NCBI GenBank assembly: GCA_024278175.1
Contig: JAJRTS010000097.1
Span: 1 to 38,052, forward strand
DNA: 38,052 nucleotides
Source of the DNA: Gemmatimonadales bacterium
GTDB taxonomy: Bacteria > Gemmatimonadota > Glassbacteria > GWA2-58-10
Direction: 5' to 3'
This document shows, piece after piece, positions 8,574 to 16,014 of the stretch (the first letter of the stretch is position 1; each line of letters begins with the position of its first letter). The position numbers were made by a program, and so were the translations under genes. The notes under the pieces are model-generated. The model worked only from the letters and a program-made list of their open reading frames with translations, was not told the DNA's origin and ran no database searches.

Positions 8574-9029
8574 TTGAAAGAACTCAGCTTAAAAAGATTC
8601 CTGGCTTTAGTCGGCCTTACGGTATATCTCCTGCTCGTGGCTATCGGCCCAAGGGGCCTGGTTCTCTGTCTGGGCCTGGATGGCCACGTGAGGTTGGAAG
8701 AAGCGACTTCGGGAAAAATATGTTATGACAGAGTATTCTCTGACAACTTGGATGAGCTCTTGTTATCATATGAGCAGGCGAGTTCCGTGCTCACCGATCC
8801 CTGTCGCATGTGCACTGATATTATACTGTCAGTCGAGGATTGGCAGCTATCCGAAACACCAAAGACAATAACTCCGAACCATCTTACCCTTACACCCCAA
8901 TCCCTTGATTGTTTTAACGTAGCTCCTCTTTCAAACGGGGACTTGACTTTAGTAAGTTTTCATAAAATTCTTCCCAATAGCATCAACCCGGTAAAATTAT
9001 CCCTCAAAAGTACCGTTCTGATAATCTGA
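8574..9029 (+). CDS. Small secreted/membrane protein of metal-efflux loci (unknown family)
   Basis: 151 residues. An N-terminal hydrophobic segment (about 8-33) acts as signal or anchor. It is followed by VLCLGLDGHVRLEEA, a Cys at about 49, then PCRMCTDIILSVEDW. The pairing of a CxGxDGHxxxE stretch with a later CxxCxDIxLS stretch resembles small uncharacterised proteins I recall upstream of CzcA/CusA-type pumps; this is from memory, not a search. The Cys, His and Asp residues could bind a metal in the periplasm. The only good start is TTG at 8574 with a GAAAGGG upstream. It precedes the decayed pump fragment at 9229-9553 and is probably the surviving first gene of that module. Confidence 0.65.
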   Translation: MKELSLKRFLALVGLTVYLLLVAIGPRGLVLCLGLDGHVRLEEATSGKICYDRVFSDNLDELLLSYEQASSVLTDPCRMCTDIILSVEDWQLSETPKTITPNHLTLTPQSLDCFNVAPLSNGDLTLVSFHKILPNSINPVKLSLKSTVLII

Positions 9030-9228
9030 TCATCTCCAGAACTGCCCTTACCTGATCATTACTTCGATTAATCAAGAGAGACTGCCATATGGATTTTGTC
9101 CGCTGTTTTTCATCGGCGGCCGGTCAAGCTCTATCTCAATGGCAGACGGCTGACAGTCAATGAAGATATTGAAGCTACTCTCTGCGAACATTCTGGCAAA
9201 ATCCCTGGTGTGCTGATGAATTTTACCC

Positions 9229-9553
9229 GTTGCCGCGCTGCTGCTGCTACTTGCAGGCCGGAGTGCGCGGCGGATACGCGGGCAGAGACCGGATCAGCGG
9301 TATTGCGTTTCTTATCCAGCTCCGCCGCCAGGCCATCGCCTGCTACGGGGAAAATGTCTCGGACGTGCGGTCTGCACGGCCCCGGCCCTGCGTCTGAGCT
9401 GGCCGGCGCAACGGGCGGCGAAGTTCGGGGTTCCCCCCGGCAACCGTGGCAATCGGCAGCCTGATAACATCGACTTTTCTCACTCTGCTGGTGATTCCTT
9501 CGCTGTACAAGTGGTTCGTTATTGACGTTGAAAGCGAAGTGAACAACGCTTAA
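9229..9553 (+). pseudogene. Decayed C-terminus of a CzcA/CusA-type RND pump
   Basis: The last 38 or so codons before TAA 9551-9553 read ATVAIGSLITSTFLTLLVIP then SLYKW, which lines up with the C-terminus of the intact pump at 11301-14384 (ATVVVGGLITSTLLTLFVLP). Further upstream, matches to the same pump appear in other frames: ATGGEVR near 9408 (frame 3), GIAFLIQLRRQ near 9299 (frame 2) and a Leu-rich VAALLLLLAG at 9229 (frame 1). At least two frameshifts and a stop therefore separate homologous pieces. The adaptor, any outer-membrane factor and the rest of the pump are missing. The fragment leads straight into an intact PII-like gene, as the intact pump does. Confidence 0.85.
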
Positions 9554-9573
9554 TACTTGCGGGAGATGATCGG

Positions 9574-9915
9574 ATGAAAGAGATAAAAGCGTATATCAAA
9601 CCCCATAAGCTCGTAGACGTGACTCTGGCCTTGCACAAGGTCCATCAGCTGACCGGAATGAGCGTGGTCGATGTGAGGGGGTTCGGCCGCGAAAGGGCCA
9701 AGGATGCTCCGCATCGAATCGTTGAGGACCTGGTGGATTACGTCCCGCATGTAAAGATCGAGATTGTCTGCCTGGATGAGCTCGTTGAGCGTATCATTTC
9801 GGTGATTGAGCAAAATGCGCACACGGGCCTGCACGGTGATGGCAAAATATACGTGACCGATGTGAGTGCCGCCGTGCGCATCTCGACCGGTGAACATGGG
9901 GAAAGCGCTGTTTGA
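9574..9915 (+). CDS. PII-like protein of the metal-efflux (PII-NG) group, copy 1
   Basis: 113 residues, the full length of a PII protein. It has the N-terminal KEIKAYIKPHKL strand, VRGFGRERA at the base of the T-loop, DYVPHVKIEIV, HTGLHGDGKIYV (B-loop) and a C-terminal VRISTGEHGESAV. At the T-loop position of the uridylylated Tyr51 of GlnB there is a His, and Gln39 is replaced by Glu. PII proteins of this kind (PII-NG, Sant'Anna and colleagues 2009) are encoded beside heavy-metal pumps and probably tune export. The gene starts 20 bp after the decayed pump fragment and ends 145 bp before the adaptor gene. It appears intact although its own pump is lost. Confidence 0.9.
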   Translation: MKEIKAYIKPHKLVDVTLALHKVHQLTGMSVVDVRGFGRERAKDAPHRIVEDLVDYVPHVKIEIVCLDELVERIISVIEQNAHTGLHGDGKIYVTDVSAAVRISTGEHGESAV

Positions 9916-10060
9916 ACCGGAGGTTCGATGGCTGAGATCTGAAGGAGAGAATTCGCCTCCGCTGACCGATTAGCGGTCGGGGAGTGTGCCATTTTGCAGC
10001 CCGCGCAGGGCTGGTTTCAAGCCTCTGCCAAGGCGAGGCGACCCAGTTAAGGAGGAAATA

Positions 10061-11257
10061 GTGGCAGTACACAACAGATGGTGCGCCATGGTTGCGGCCG
10101 TGGTTCTACTCTCGGGAAGCTTTGTGATGCTTTCGGCCGCCGAGCAGGGCGTAGCCCGGGAAGAAAGTGCTCAAGACAAGAGCGGTGAGGGCGGGGAAAC
10201 CCTGATCCGGTTAACGCCGGAGCATATCCGGGTTGCAGGCATTAAGGTCGCTGCGGTGGAGGAGAAGGAATTCTTCCAGGAGATCAAGGCCGCCGGGGAA
10301 GTGGTGCTCAACGCTGATCGCACGGCCCATGTCGGCCCCCGCATTCCGGGCCGGATCGTAAAGATCAGCGCGTTTCTGGGAGATAAGGTTAAGGCCGGCC
10401 AGAGCCTGCTAATTATCGACAGTGTGGAACTGGGGCATACCAAGGCCGAGTTCCATAAGGCCTGGGCGCGAATGGAGCTGATGAAAAGAAACTACGAGCG
10501 GGAGAAACGTCTGTTCGAGTCGCGGATTACCTCCGAACGTGTGATGCTCGAGGCCAGGACGGCATACGAGGAGGCGCGCATCCAGTTCGAGACCACCAGG
10601 GAGACACTTTTAATCTTTGGAGTACCCTCGGAGCAGATCGACCGGATGCGCGCGTCTCACGAAGGCGAAGGCACCACCCTGCTGCAGGTGCCGGCGCCGT
10701 TTGCGGGCATCATTGTGGAAAAACACGCCACCAACGGCGAGGTAATTGATCCGTCCGATATCCTTTACAAAATCTCTGATCTTTCAACGGTCTGGGTGGA
10801 GACGCATATCTACGAAAAGGACCTGCGCTTCATCCGCAAAGGGAGCCCGGCCACACTGACCGTGTCGGCGTACCCCGATGAAGTTTTCAAGGGTTCGATC
10901 ACATATATCAGCGATCTGCTGGATGAGGCGACCCGCACGGTGAAACTCCGGGTGGAAGTGGCCAATCCCGAGCGCAAGCTGCGCTCGGGGATGTTCGCCG
11001 ATGTCAGTGTACATTCATTCCATTCCGAAGACCGCGTCCGCAAGCCCGCCGTGCCCGCGGTCGCCCTCCAGAATAGCGGAGAGGACTGGATCGTATACGT
11101 TACCGAGGACGGCCTGAGCTTCAAAGAGCGCAAGGTCCGGATCGGCGAGCGGCAGAACGATTATGTGGCGGTGTTCTCCGGGCTGAAACCGGGTGAGCGG
11201 GTTGCTACTGAGGGAAGTTTTTTCATCAAATCTGAGGCTGGAAAGGAAGCTTTCTAA
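10061..11257 (+). CDS. CzcB/CusB-type periplasmic adaptor of an RND metal pump
   Basis: 398 residues from GTG 10061, chosen because AAGGAGG (10049-10055) sits six bases upstream; an ATG at 9986 would add 25 residues without a ribosome site. A hydrophobic signal (MVAAVVLLSGSFVMLSAA) is followed by a barrel-sandwich domain (VGPRIPGRIVKISAFLGDKV), an alpha-hairpin, the second lipoyl half (VPAPFAGIIVEKHATNGEV), a beta-barrel (LSTVWVETHIYEKDL) and a membrane-proximal domain. It bridges the inner-membrane pump and an outer-membrane channel in the periplasm. The pump gene follows 43 bp downstream. No outer-membrane factor gene lies nearby, so that part must be supplied from elsewhere. Confidence 0.92.
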   Translation: MAVHNRWCAMVAAVVLLSGSFVMLSAAEQGVAREESAQDKSGEGGETLIRLTPEHIRVAGIKVAAVEEKEFFQEIKAAGEVVLNADRTAHVGPRIPGRIVKISAFLGDKVKAGQSLLIIDSVELGHTKAEFHKAWARMELMKRNYEREKRLFESRITSERVMLEARTAYEEARIQFETTRETLLIFGVPSEQIDRMRASHEGEGTTLLQVPAPFAGIIVEKHATNGEVIDPSDILYKISDLSTVWVETHIYEKDLRFIRKGSPATLTVSAYPDEVFKGSITYISDLLDEATRTVKLRVEVANPERKLRSGMFADVSVHSFHSEDRVRKPAVPAVALQNSGEDWIVYVTEDGLSFKERKVRIGERQNDYVAVFSGLKPGERVATEGSFFIKSEAGKEAF

Positions 11258-11300
11258 GCCACTCCTGTGGGAGTTAACACCAATATCGGATAATTGATTT

Positions 11301-14300
11301 ATGGATAAATTCATTGACTTTGTCGTGCGCCAGCGTCTGCTGGTCGTGCTTTTCGCTCTGATCGTGGCGGGCAGCGGATTCCTGGCGCTGCGGCGTCTTC
11401 CTATCGATGCGTTTCCCGATGTAACGCCCGTGCTCGTGCAGATTTTCACCGAGGCCGAGGGCCTGGCCCCCGAAGAGGTGGAAAAACTGATCACCTACCC
11501 CATCGAGGTCTCGATGAACGGCCTGCCCGGGATCACGGACATCCGGTCGCTCTCCACTTTCGGGCTCTCGGTGGTTTCGGTTTACTTCGATGATAAGACA
11601 GACATCTATTTTGCCCGCCAGCTCGTGTTCGAACGCCTGCAGGCAGCGCGGGAAGAGATCCCCGCGGGGCTGGGCGACCCGGAAATGGGGCCGATCACCA
11701 CGGGCCTGGGCCAGGTCTACCAGTATTTCGTGGAAGGCGAGGGCTATGAGTTGATGGAGTTGCGCACGATCGAGGACTGGATTGTCAAATACCAGCTCCG
11801 CACCGTTCCGGGTGTGACGGAAGTCCTCAGTTTCGGCGGGCTTGTCAAGCAATTCCAGATCCGGATCGACCCGAATCTGCTGCTGAAGTACGGGTTGACG
11901 CTTGATGAATTGGTGGAGGCCGTGAAGGATAATAACCGGAACACGGGCGGAAGTTTTCTGGTGCGGGGAGCCGAAGAGTATCTGGTCCGGGGCCTCGGGT
12001 GGGTTCGCGCGGTGGATGACATCGCCAACATCAAGATCGCCTCCAGAGACGGAGGGATCCCGATCTATGTGCGTAACGTGGCGGAAGTGGTCCTTGGCCC
12101 GGAAATCCGGCGGGGCATAGTCACCCGCAACGGAGAAGGGGAAGTGGTCAGCGGAATCGTGCTCAAGCTGATCGGCCAGAACACCACCGAGGTTATCGAT
12201 AACATCAAGCGCAAGATCACCCAGATCAATGCGCAACTACCCGAGGGTGTGCGGGTCGTGCCCTACTACGACCAGGCCGACCTCGTGGATAAAGCGGTCG
12301 GTACGGTGAAAGACGCCCTGTTTGAGGGGGCCGTGCTGATTGTCATCGTGCTGTTTATCTTCCTCTGGAATGTCCGGAGCGCCCTGGTGGTGCTCAGCAC
12401 GCTCCCCCTGTCGGCGCTGGTGTCGTTTATTCTGATGGATTATGTCGGCATGTCGGCTAACCTGATGTCTCTGGGAGGGCTGGCCATCGGGGTCGGCATG
12501 ATGGTTGACGGGTCGATTGTGATGGTGGAGAATATTTTCCGCCACCTGACAGAGGGGGAAGGGGAGCGGGTCGGCATTCTTCCCGCGGTAGGCCGTGCGG
12601 CCCAGGAGGTGGCGCGGCCTATCGTTTTCGCCATCGGGATCATCATCATTGTTTTTTTGCCGCTTTTCACGCTTCAGGAAGTGGAGGGAAAACTGTTCGC
12701 CCCAATGGCGTTCACGATCAGCTTTGCCATGCTGGGCTCGCTTATCTTTTCGCTTACCCTGGTGCCGGTGCTCTGCACTTTCGTCTTGAAAGGACGGCTG
12801 TCGGAGAAAGAAAGTCCGGTGCTGAGGCTGCTCAAGCGCTTCTACATCCCGATGTTGCATTGGGCGATCCACCGGCGTAAGACTACCGTGGCGGTTGCCT
12901 CGGGCGCCCTGGTAATCAGCCTGTTCCTGGTGCCTTTCCTGGGCACGGAGTTCGTCCCGATCCTGGAAGAGGGTTCAATGCTGGTCAGGGCCACGATGGC
13001 CCCGAGTACCTCCCTGGTCCAGGCGAAAGAAACCACCCTGAAGCTGGAGAAAATCCTGCTCGGCTTTCCCGAGGTGAAAAATGTACTTTCCAAGGTGGGC
13101 CGGGCTGAGATCGGCGGTGACCCGGAGCCGGTCAACAACTCGGAGATATTTGTCGAGCTGGCTCCCCCCGAGCAATGGACCACGGCGCGAACCAAGGAGG
13201 GGTTGATTGAAAAAATGAGGGAAAAACTCCTCCAGTTCCCCGGGATCCTGCTCAATGTTTCCCAGCCGATCGCCATCCGGGTGGATGAGTTGATCTCAGG
13301 GGTGAAAGCCCAGCTTGCGATCAAGATCTTCGGGGATGATCTGGAAGTGCTGATCCAGAAGGCCGGCGAGGTCCAGCGAGTGATTTCAGGAGTTGCGGGA
13401 GGAGCCGACCTTCAGGTGGAACAGGTGGGGGGGCAACCCCAGGTGCAGGTGGCTATCGACCGGGGCAAGCTCGCCCGCTACGGGATCAACGTCTCCGAGG
13501 TTCAGGACGTGATCCGCACTGCGATCGGCGGCAGCACCGCGGGCCAGGTGTTCGAGGGCCAGCGGCGTTTCGATATTTTCATCCGCCTCAAGCAGAGTTT
13601 CCGCAACGATGTGAAAGCCATTGGAAACATTCTGGTAAGTGCTCCCAACGGCAGCCGCATCCCCTTGAGCCAGCTTGCCGAGATCCAAACGATGGTGGGC
13701 CCCAAACAGATCAGCCGTGAGAACAACCGGCGCAGGGTCGTTATCCAGTGCAACATCAGGGATCGCGACATGGGGAGTTTTGTGGCCGAAGCCCGGCGGC
13801 TCGTGAAAGAGCAAGTAGACCTGCCGGCGGGTTATCTCGTTACCTGGGGCGGGCAGTTCGAGAATCAGCAACGGGCAATGAAACGGCTGATCGTTATCGT
13901 TCCGTTGACCGTGTTCCTGATTTTCATCATGCTCTTTTCCGCGTTCAACTCGGTCCGCAATGCGTTGCTGATCGTCCTGAACGTTCCCTTTGCCATGACC
14001 GGGGGCATCGTGGCGCTCTTTTGCACCGGGCTCTATCTGAGCGTACCGGCATCCGTGGGTTTTATCGCCCTCTTCGGTGTGGCCGTGCTCAACGGCGTGG
14101 TCATGGTGTCCTGCATCAACCAGCTCCGGGCCGAGGGATTGAGCCTGGAGGAAGCGGTGGTTCATGGCTCCGAACTCAGGCTGAGGCCGGTGATGATGAC
14201 CGCGCTGGTTGCCAGCCTCGGGCTGATTCCGCTCCTCTTTTCCAGCGGTATCGGCTCGGAGGTGCAGCGTCCTTTGGCCACGGTGGTGGTCGGCGGACTG

Positions 14301-14384
14301 ATCACTTCTACCCTCTTGACACTTTTCGTGCTTCCCACGCTTTACGGATGGTTTGAACAGAAAGCCGAGGAAATCGAGTTGTAG
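11301..14384 (+). CDS. CzcA/CusA-family heavy-metal RND efflux pump
   Basis: 1027 residues, full length for the HME-RND family. It has the N-terminal helix, the PIDAFPDVTPV and EVEKLITYPIE motifs, two large periplasmic loops and twelve membrane helices. Helix 4 carries MMVDGSIVMVEN with Asp403 and Glu410. The first Asp of the Zn-type DFG..VDG motif is absent (GGLAIGVG instead), so the sequence is closer to CusA-like members than to CzcA itself. The metal cannot be fixed from this. It uses the proton gradient to drive metal ions out through the adaptor encoded just upstream. A PII-like gene follows after 52 bp. The C-terminus is the region matched by the pseudogene at 9229-9553. Confidence 0.93.
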   Translation: MDKFIDFVVRQRLLVVLFALIVAGSGFLALRRLPIDAFPDVTPVLVQIFTEAEGLAPEEVEKLITYPIEVSMNGLPGITDIRSLSTFGLSVVSVYFDDKTDIYFARQLVFERLQAAREEIPAGLGDPEMGPITTGLGQVYQYFVEGEGYELMELRTIEDWIVKYQLRTVPGVTEVLSFGGLVKQFQIRIDPNLLLKYGLTLDELVEAVKDNNRNTGGSFLVRGAEEYLVRGLGWVRAVDDIANIKIASRDGGIPIYVRNVAEVVLGPEIRRGIVTRNGEGEVVSGIVLKLIGQNTTEVIDNIKRKITQINAQLPEGVRVVPYYDQADLVDKAVGTVKDALFEGAVLIVIVLFIFLWNVRSALVVLSTLPLSALVSFILMDYVGMSANLMSLGGLAIGVGMMVDGSIVMVENIFRHLTEGEGERVGILPAVGRAAQEVARPIVFAIGIIIIVFLPLFTLQEVEGKLFAPMAFTISFAMLGSLIFSLTLVPVLCTFVLKGRLSEKESPVLRLLKRFYIPMLHWAIHRRKTTVAVASGALVISLFLVPFLGTEFVPILEEGSMLVRATMAPSTSLVQAKETTLKLEKILLGFPEVKNVLSKVGRAEIGGDPEPVNNSEIFVELAPPEQWTTARTKEGLIEKMREKLLQFPGILLNVSQPIAIRVDELISGVKAQLAIKIFGDDLEVLIQKAGEVQRVISGVAGGADLQVEQVGGQPQVQVAIDRGKLARYGINVSEVQDVIRTAIGGSTAGQVFEGQRRFDIFIRLKQSFRNDVKAIGNILVSAPNGSRIPLSQLAEIQTMVGPKQISRENNRRRVVIQCNIRDRDMGSFVAEARRLVKEQVDLPAGYLVTWGGQFENQQRAMKRLIVIVPLTVFLIFIMLFSAFNSVRNALLIVLNVPFAMTGGIVALFCTGLYLSVPASVGFIALFGVAVLNGVVMVSCINQLRAEGLSLEEAVVHGSELRLRPVMMTALVASLGLIPLLFSSGIGSEVQRPLATVVVGGLITSTLLTLFVLPTLYGWFEQKAEEIEL

Positions 14385-14436
14385 TCACCGGAATCGAGAC
14401 AGGTGTTACACTGTTTCAAACTTGAAGGAGGATGCC

Positions 14437-14778
14437 GTGAAAGAGATCAAGGCAATCATAAAGCCCTTCATGCTCAGCAAGGTGATTGACGCCCTGCATG
14501 GGATTGAGGGCCTGCCCGGAGTCACTGTTTCGGACATCCGGGGTTTTGGAAAGAGCAAGGGAGAAGACGCCTCGCACAAGATCATCGAGGATAAGATCGA
14601 GTACGTGCCCAAGGTAAAACTGGAGATCGTAGTCGAAGACGAGCTGGTGGAGCACGTGGTGAAGGTGATCATGGATCACGCGCATACAGGGATTATCGGA
14701 GATGGAAAGGTCTTCATCTACGATGTGAAAGAGGTATTCAAGGTCCGAACCGGGGAACGAGGTCATGCGGCAATCTGA
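14437..14778 (+). CDS. PII-like protein of the metal-efflux (PII-NG) group, copy 2
   Basis: 113 residues from GTG 14437, preceded by GAAGGAGG (14424-14431) at six bases; the longer frame from 14353 overlaps the pump gene and has no PII homology in its first 28 codons. It has VKEIKAIIKP, IRGFGKSKGED, EYVPKVKLEIVVEDELVEH, HTGIIGDGKVFIYDV and the end VFKVRTGERGHAAI, all typical of PII. The Tyr51 position of GlnB is a His (ASHKIIED) and Gln39 is a Ser, so it cannot be uridylylated as GlnB is. The B- and C-loop residues that bind ATP/ADP are kept. It probably reports nucleotide state to the pump encoded just upstream. It closely resembles copy 1 at 9574. Confidence 0.92.
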   Translation: MKEIKAIIKPFMLSKVIDALHGIEGLPGVTVSDIRGFGKSKGEDASHKIIEDKIEYVPKVKLEIVVEDELVEHVVKVIMDHAHTGIIGDGKVFIYDVKEVFKVRTGERGHAAI

Positions 14779-15237
14779 TCCCGGCCGGAAGCCATCGATT
14801 GCATGAGTGCCGATAGCTGCGGTGGGGGAGGAGTCGTCGGAACATGTTGGACGGTTATCTGTTTTCACACGTATAACTTATTAACGTCATTTTTTAGCCC
14901 TTATAAAGCCGATGCCATTCATCCCACAAGCTTGCTTGTGGGATGAATGGCATCGGAATTAGCGGAGGATATCAGGAGGGCGGCCAGCCCCTCAATAATC
15001 GTTTGCGGTCAAATCCGACTGGAGATAGGATATCTTCAAGGAAGCTTTGACAATTCCGAAAATGCAAACGAACAGCCGAACTTGTTCGGCGGACAGAAAC
15101 CACCAGGCAGGCTTGATGGTAGTTCACTTCCCGGACCTGTTGCCGGGGAGCAGGTCACTTTGTCCCCAGCCTCTTTCAATATCCTGTCGACTTTCTTGTC
15201 GAGCTGCTTGAATTGAAACTCTTTGAGGTTACTGATA
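14779..15237. other. Intergenic region with a perfect long hairpin
   Basis: 459 bases between the PII-like gene and the convergent regulator. It holds a 22-bp perfect hairpin (14909-14956) and the near-repeat 14833-14851. The open frame 14947-15216 (89 codons) starts inside the hairpin and has no recognisable content. On the minus strand, between about 15225 and 15046, a frame reading DKKVDRILKEAGDK followed by a Cys-containing segment looks protein-like but lacks a start; it may be a gene remnant. Confidence 0.5.
14909..14956. repeat. Perfect 22-bp inverted repeat with 4-base loop
   Basis: The arm CCGATGCCATTCATCCCACA plus AG (14909-14930) and its exact complement (14935-14956) flank the loop CTTG. 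No T-run follows on either strand, so it is not an ordinary intrinsic terminator. A stem this long and perfect is unlikely by chance. Confidence 0.85.
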
Positions 15238-15804
15238 CTAACACTTGTATCTGACTATCATGTAAAGGTTGCTCTCTCCATCCGCGAGGTTCTGAATGGT
15301 GTGTTTCAAATCCGCCTGGTAATGGATTGAACCTCCGGCCTCGAGGATGGCCTTATTGGACTTCACTTCCACTGAAACCTTTCCGTCAAGTACCGTAACA
15401 AATTCCTCTGAGCCCGTATAGTGGGCTTCACTGGCTAACACACCTCCCTTTTCCATCTTGAGACTGTAGATTTCCAGCTTCTCAGCCAGATACATGGGAG
15501 AAAGGATGCGGAAAACGCAGCGACCCTCATCCCGCTCAAGTATTACCGAGTCGTTTTTATGCAATGGATTAAACAGCGTTTCATCCCCCGGAGCAACAAC
15601 CAGCTCCTGAAACGGCACATCGAGTCCATAGGCGATTTTCCACACTACGGCTACCGTCGGGTTCACTTTTTCCTGTTCAATCTGAGAAAGCATTCCCTTG
15701 GAAACTCCGCTTCGCTTTGAAAGCTCCTCCAGTGAGATATTCTTGTGCTTGCGGATAGTGGAAATGTTTCCCCCCAGCTTGGGCATGTCCGATTTCTTTC
15801 TCAT
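15238..15804 (-). CDS. XRE-family regulator with C-terminal cupin domain
   Basis: 188 residues. The N-terminal part (about 10-65) is an XRE helix-turn-helix (ISTIRKHKNISLEELSKRSG then VSKGMLSQIEQEKVNPTV). The C-terminal part (about 105-185) is a small beta-barrel cupin with the SLKMEKGG, EEFVTVLDGKVSVEV and LEAGGSIHYQAD strands. Such regulators usually sense a small metabolite in the cupin pocket and control the neighbouring catabolic genes. It is transcribed away from tdh-kbl across a 210-bp gap with palindromic AT-rich sites, so it most likely controls those genes and itself. The start ATG at 15804 has an AGGGGA upstream. Confidence 0.9.
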   Translation of the reverse strand: MRKKSDMPKLGGNISTIRKHKNISLEELSKRSGVSKGMLSQIEQEKVNPTVAVVWKIAYGLDVPFQELVVAPGDETLFNPLHKNDSVILERDEGRCVFRILSPMYLAEKLEIYSLKMEKGGVLASEAHYTGSEEFVTVLDGKVSVEVKSNKAILEAGGSIHYQADLKHTIQNLADGESNLYMIVRYKC

Positions 15805-15825
15805 ATCGTCCCCTTGAAATAATAT

Positions 15826-15854
15826 TTGACAAACAGAGGAAATTATTATATTAA
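15826..15854 (+). promoter_or_regulatory. Candidate sigma-70 promoter for tdh-kbl
   Basis: TTGACA (15826-15831, exact consensus) and TATTAA (15849-15854) are 17 bases apart. The -10 box lies inside the palindromic operator at 15848-15869. Another TTGACA on the minus strand (15887-15882) probably belongs to the regulator's promoter, so the two promoters face each other across the operator. Confidence 0.6.
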
Positions 15855-15876
15855 ATAATAGTTTAATATATTAAAC
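15848..15876. promoter_or_regulatory. Overlapping palindromic operators between regulator and tdh
   Basis: Two palindromes overlap: ATATTAAA-TAATAG-TTTAATAT (15848-15869) and the perfect 16-mer GTTTAATATATTAAAC (15861-15876). They make three half-sites around the opposing promoters. This is what an XRE-type dimer binding side by side would need; the pairing with the adjacent regulator is inferred. Confidence 0.6.
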
Positions 15877-16014
15877 GGCTTTGTCAAGGGGCAAACGCGA
15901 ATCTCAGGCGCCTTTTGTCCGCCGTGGATTCAATTATAATGATGTATGCGCTGTCAGCCGGTTGCTGAAAAACCACATTACTCAGGCAAGCTTCAAGCAA
16001 GAGAGAGAAAACTC

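Noticed and set aside
9096-9464. 122-codon plus-strand open frame
   Set aside because: It runs across the frameshifted CzcA remnant; the homologous pieces are in changing frames, so this is not a gene.
14947-15216. 89-codon plus-strand open frame
   Set aside because: It starts inside the perfect hairpin, has no recognisable content and is convergent with the regulator gene.
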